Positions 59,648 through 64,000 of a stretch of 64,000 nucleotides of DNA are shown here, piece after piece. Positions within the stretch are counted from its first letter, which is position 1. Every line of letters begins with the position of its first letter. The DNA comes from CAVVSQ01 sp963848825 (GTDB lineage Bacteria > Planctomycetota > Planctomycetia > Gemmatales > Gemmataceae). The translations under genes and the position numbers were made by a program. Below the pieces are notes generated by a model that saw only the letters and a list, made by a program, of their open reading frames with translations, did no database searches and had not been told where the DNA came from. The stretch lies in assembly GCA_963848825.1 (NCBI GenBank), contig CAWKFA010000009.1, positions 434,001 to 498,000 of the forward strand. The letters are read 5' to 3'.

Positions 59648-60733
59648 CTAATTGCCGGCGCCTTTCCAGAGGACGTCGGGATTGAAATCGTCGTCGGTGA
59701 AATTGACGGGAAACATGAAGCGGTCGTGGCAATAATACTCGACCTCGCGGCCCGTTTCGTCCTGCGTGATAATGAGCATGGGCAGTTGGAGAGTCGGGTC
59801 AAAAAACCAAAGACGTTGGCCCCCGCGCGGCAGATTGGGATCGCTCTTGGGGGGAACAATCTGCAGCACCGCATCAACCTTGTTCTCATATTCGGGCCTT
59901 TTCAGTTGGCCCAGGTACTTGGCCGACCCCTCGCGCGGGTCCCCTTTTTCCAGCGCCTCTACCACTTTGCCATAGCGTTCAACCAGGCCCCCCAGGCCGG
60001 CCTCCGTGATCGAATAACGGCTCTTGGAGCGCACCAGCACGCCGTCGGGCGATAATTTGAAGCGTTTGCCCGCTGGCAAAAGCGGAATGTCGCCGGCCGC
60101 TGTCAGCGTGTGCAGCGCGCTGTCATCAGCGCCCCTTGACGTAAACTACCTCGCGCCCCTTGCCTTCGTTGCCGAGCCATTTGAGATAAACGCTGGTAGG
60201 TTCCCGGCGCCATTTGAGAAGCAGAATCTCTTCGGGTCTGGACGTGGTCCCCACGACTTCGCGGCGCCGCAGACGCAGTGCATAGGAATCCATGGTCGCG
60301 TGTTTCTGGGCCGCTCGCTGGTAGAGTTCGCGTAAAGGCGCCATGGGGTTGGCGGGGTCTGTCTGCGGTGCCGCCGGCATGAGCGGAGGCATATTAGGAA
60401 TAAGCTGTGTGCTGGAATCGCCTGATTGGACCGCCTGAACCGGTAAGAGTATAGGAGCGTGGGTAGCTTCCTGCGCCATCGGGCCAGGGGTGATTGCCGA
60501 GGCAAGAAGCGGAGCGGGAGCCGCGGGCGGGACGGCCGGCCCAGGGATAAGTAACGCTGGCGCGGCGCTGGCGGGCCTTCTTCGCCGCGATTTTTGTCGG
60601 CACGTCTGGCGAAGATGCCAGGTTTATCATCGCCGCGCGGGGCGATCTGCCTGCAACCCGCGATGACCACGGTGACGCCCAGGATAACGAGAAACCCGCC
60701 GATCGTGAGCCGCGTTACCATCGCAGAACCCAT
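59648..60733 (-). CDS. DUF1571 lipoprotein, two frame breaks
   Basis: About 360 residues. The N-terminus has a lipoprotein signal: MVTRLTIGGFLVILGVTVV with lipobox IAG-C (ATG 60721; 60733 possible). A proline/alanine-rich linker follows. The frame shifts near 60550 into ALLIPGPAVPPAAPAPLLAS, then the DUF1571 domain: PLRELYQRAAQKHATMDSYA, LRRREVVGTTSRPEEILL, VYLKWLGNEGKGREVVYVKG. A second break near 60130 (one extra G) leads to ADDSALHTLTAAGDIPLLP, SRYSITEAGLGGLVERYG, EVYY-like EVEYYCHDRFMFPVNF. DUF1571 proteins are exported proteins of unknown role, common in planctomycetes, with a fold probably related to lipoprotein-carrier proteins. Confidence 0.82.
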
Positions 60734-60941
60734 ACTGTTGGTGAGAACACTGTTCCAACCAGGTGTCGTGGCCGGTTGTAAGCCACTCTGGAAATAAGAA
60801 CCCGAGGATTCAGGACGCGGGAGAATACCCGGACCTCTAAAAAAATGACAGACGAAGTTTCCTGAAGAGCCCACGAAAGTGGCTTAGCTGGCGAAGATGG
60901 TGAAGCCTTACTCTTACGTCAGCAGTCAAGCGCAGCGCAAA

Positions 60942-63900
60942 CTAAACAGCCGCCGCAATCATTGGGCCGAGCGCCGCCGCAATCTCGTCGAACACTTCAT
61001 CCCAATCCCCCAGCGCCTGCTGCCGAAAAAGACGCATCGTGGGATACCAGGGGCTGTCCTGCCGCTCCAGGAGCCAGCGCCAGTCGGGGGCGAATGACAG
61101 TGCGGTCCAGGCCCGCGCCCCGAGTGCGCCCGCCAAATGAGCCACCGCGGTATCGATCGACACCACGATATCCATGTTCATGATGGCGGCCGCCAAATCA
61201 TCGAGCGAATCCAAATCAAAGCGGCTACCCAGGTCAACGATGGGGAAAGAAGCAGTCGACAATTGCAGGGCGCCGGGGCCAGCTTGAAGACTGAACAGGC
61301 AAACGCCCTTTTGGGCCAACGCGCTGAAATGGGCTAACGGCAGCGACGCGGGTCGCCCGGTTGGTTCATGCTTCCCTGCCAGGCAATACCAATCTTGATC
61401 GATGCCCGCGTCAAATCGGTCGCCGTGCGCCAGCGCGCCACTCCTGCTGGTTCAGCGAACAGATACGGCACCCTTGCTGGAATATTGTCCAGCGTAGTGC
61501 CAAAAATCCCCGGCAGGCTCAACAGAGGGATCTGTACGTCGAATGGCGGCAAGGGTGTGCCGGCTGCGACCACGAGATCCGCGCCGTCGACCTTCCGCAA
61601 CAGATTAAGCAATGCTGGCTGGCAGCCAAGGATTACCTTGCCGCCACATTCCCGCACCCTGGGCAGATAACGCACAAACTGGATGGTGTCTCCCAGTCCC
61701 TGTTCCGCGAAAACCAGAATGGTTTTGCCTGCCAACGGCCTGCCGTCCCAGCGCGGCTGCTGAAAAGATTGTTCCACGACTCCTGGCTGCGCCCAGCGCT
61801 GTTCGTAATCGGGCCAGCCACCCAAAAAATCCCCCTGGAGAAGCCGCAGCAGCTCGGTTCCACAGCGCGATTTTGTGGCCCGGGGAGAGTGCGATGGCGG
61901 TGTCCAAACACTCGGTTGCTTCCGGGAGGAGTCTTAGCTTGGCCAGCGTGTTGCCCAGGTTGTTATGGGCGTTCGCGTGGCTGGGATCGACACCCAATGC
62001 CTGGCGAAAACATTCCACCCCCTCGCCCAACCGCCCGAGACCGATCAGAGCCGTGCCCAGGTTGTCGTAGGCATTGGCATAGTTGGGGTCGAGGCGCACC
62101 GCCTGCCGATAGGACGTGATTGCCTCGTCCAGGTGGCCTTGCGCCGCCAAAGCCAGGCCAAGATTGTTATGCGCCAGGGCGTGATTGAAATCCCGGCGTA
62201 ACGCCTCGCGATAGCACTTGGTTGCCTCCGTCAGATGTCCCTGCTCAACGAGAGCGTTGCCCAGGTTGTTGTGCGCGTTGGCGTGGGTTGGATCTAGTTG
62301 CAGGGCCCGACGAAAACACATGATGGCCAGGTCGAGGTGCCCATTGCTCCTCAGAGTACTTCCCAAATCACTTTGGGCGTCGGAGTTGTTGTAAATGTCC
62401 GGTGCCAATGAAAGAGCCGCCAGGGCCATCTGGTCATACACTCCCGCCCAGTCCCCCGGCGCCGCCTGGCGAAACAAACGCAGGCTCGAATACCAGGGCG
62501 TATCGGTCCCCGTGGACAGCCAGCGCCAATCCGCGACATAGGGCAGGGCCACCCAGGTCGGTACGCCAAGCGCTCCCGCCAGGTGCGCTACCACCGAGTC
62601 GACTGTCACCACGAGGTCCAGGTTCGAAAGCACGGCTGCCAGGTCATCCAGAAAATTGGGGTCGAAGCGGCTGCCGAGGTCCGTGGCCGGAAACCGAGCG
62701 AAAGGTAGCTGTTCGGTACCTGGGCCCACCTGAATGCTAAACAGGCGAACGAAACCCAGACGTGCCAGGGGCTCAAGACATGCTAAAGGCGCCGAGCGGT
62801 AACGGTCTCTCTTATGTTTGGGATTTCCTTGCCAGGCGATGCCGATATTTAGCCGCCTCTGGCCACCAGGTGCTATTGTTAAATATCCCTCCTGCTTTGC
62901 CGCGCCCGGCCCGTTAGCCAATTCAGCCTTCCATTGGGCCATCTTTTCGGAGTTCGCCGCCAGATAGCGGTCGCGGCACGGTAGCGTCTCGAGTGTGGTT
63001 CCCAGCAGTCCCGGAATGCTAAGTAGCGGAACTTGTATGTCAAAACTCGGCACAGGAGTGCCTGCCGCCAGCACCTGGTCGGCGCCGCCAACATTTTTGA
63101 GCAAGCCAACGAGCGCCTGGTTGACACTCGAGGATGACTTGGCCGCCCCGTTCTTTCACGGCCGGTAGCAAGCGAACGAATTGAATCGTGTCGCCCAGCC
63201 CCTGCTCGGCATGGATGAGCAGCGTTTTGCCCGCGAAGCAGGCGCCATCCCAACGCGGCTCACGAAAAACCCGTGCTGGCGTGCCAACAAGGTCCCAACG
63301 ATGTTCGTAATCGCGCCAGCCCGCCGCGAAATTACCTTGCAACAAGCGCAGGTGGGCGCGATTGAGAAGCGCGCTGGTGAGATCTGGCTTGATGGCCAGG
63401 GCCTGGTCGTAACACGCGGCGGCTTCGACGAAGTTTCCTTGTTCAAAAAGAGCCAAGCCGAGATTGTTGTAACAGGTGGCCTGATGAGGATCGAGGCGCA
63501 GTGCCTGCCGATAACAGTTCACGGCCTCGGCCAGTTGTCCCTCGGCTTGCAGGGCGTTACCGAGATTGAAATGAGCCCGTGAATCATTCGGGTTAATCCG
63601 CAACGCTTGCAGGTGACAGGCACGGGCTTCCGCCAGCGCGCCTTGATCCTGAAGAGCCGCGCCAAGATTGGTAAGCGCCTTGGCGTGGTTGGGATCCAGA
63701 CGTAAGGCTTCGCGAAAACATTCCACGGCCCCCGGCGCTGCCCCTGATGCCCGAGGGCGAGGCCCAGGTTGTTGTAAGCGTCGACATGCCGCGGGTTGAT
63801 ATGTAGCGCTTGCCGATAACAGGGAACGGCCTCGGTGAATCGCCCCTCTTCCGCCAGGGCAGCGCCGAGATTACTGTAAGCATCTGCTTGATTCGGATTA

Positions 63901-64000
63901 AGACGTAAGGCTTGCTGATAACATTCGATGGCCTCGGTCCGCCGACCCAACCCAGCCAGGGCACCGGCCAGATTGTTATGCGCATCGGCGCTGGCAGGGT
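60942..64000 (-). CDS. TPR protein with two glycosyltransferase-9-like domains in tandem, incomplete at window edge, four frame breaks
   Basis: The 5' end lies beyond the window. In order: TPR repeats (AIECYQQALRLNPNQADAYS and others), a GT9/ADP-heptose-transferase-like domain, a second TPR block of about six repeats, and a second GT9-like domain. Each GT domain has KTLLIHAEQGLGDTIQFVR or its match, the PLLSxPGxxGTTL segment, IGIAWQGN or IGIAWQGS, DLGSRFD, and VAHLAGALGV with APDWRWL and DTPWYSSLRLFRQ or its match. The first GT domain continues into TPRs without a stop (62,400 region). Frame breaks are near 63733, 63121, 61850 and 61340. Sugar donor and acceptor are unknown; the arrangement resembles TPR-linked O-glycosyltransferases. 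Confidence 0.8.

Overview
The window looks like a chromosome segment of a planctomycete, most likely from the Gemmata/Zavarzinella side of the phylum. It is GC-rich and carries several families largely confined to that group: a PSCyt1/DUF1549/DUF1553 protein followed by a DUF1501 protein, two HEAT-like heme proteins ending in a cytochrome c motif, two surface proteins with an N-terminal LEPR-XLL-type motif, a DUF1571 lipoprotein, a DUF3500 protein, and a MoxR-DUF58-BatA/VWA cluster. No tRNA, rRNA, CRISPR array or clear insertion sequence was seen.

Layout. 0.2-8.8 kb (+): sugar-phosphate isomerase, then a block of exported and redox proteins (PSCyt1/DUF1549/DUF1553, DUF1501, small monooxygenase, heme protein), then uvrB. 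10.9-11.6 kb: a small AT-rich patch with two coupled unknown ORFs. 11.8-21 kb: an NHL-repeat protein (-), archease with the RNA ligase RtcB, a second heme protein, an orphan TAXI binding protein, and an LptB-like ATPase with an extra C-terminal tail. 21-26.6 kb (-): a G8-domain surface protein, trpF, a DUF3500 protein and greA. 27-33 kb: a histidine kinase with an NtrC-type regulator, an FHA protein, an aminotransferase and a PilZ protein. 33.6-40.8 kb: a lipoprotein, trpBA (-), mutM, a heme-sensing kinase and recG. 40.8-50.7 kb: a PKD-type surface protein, a mechanosensitive channel, holA, a peptidyl-prolyl isomerase, a polysaccharide-export lipoprotein, a phosphohexomutase and a proline-rich secreted protein. 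50.7-60.7 kb (-): VWA/BatA, DUF58, MoxR, groES, a response regulator and a DUF1571 lipoprotein. 60.9-64 kb (-): a TPR/glycosyltransferase-like protein running off the window.

The main caution is reading-frame integrity. About 30 single-base frame breaks fall in 17 genes, including essential ones such as holA and trpA. Several lie in G or C runs. In almost every case the continuation in the next frame is an exact match to the family, so these are probably sequence errors. I give each such gene as one span and state where the frame changes.

Recognisable functional groups are DNA repair (uvrB, mutM, recG), RNA repair (archease and rtcB), tryptophan synthesis (trpF, trpB, trpA), signalling (two kinases, two REC proteins, FHA, PilZ), envelope transport and export (LptB-like, TAXI, Poly_export), and the MoxR/DUF58/BatA module.
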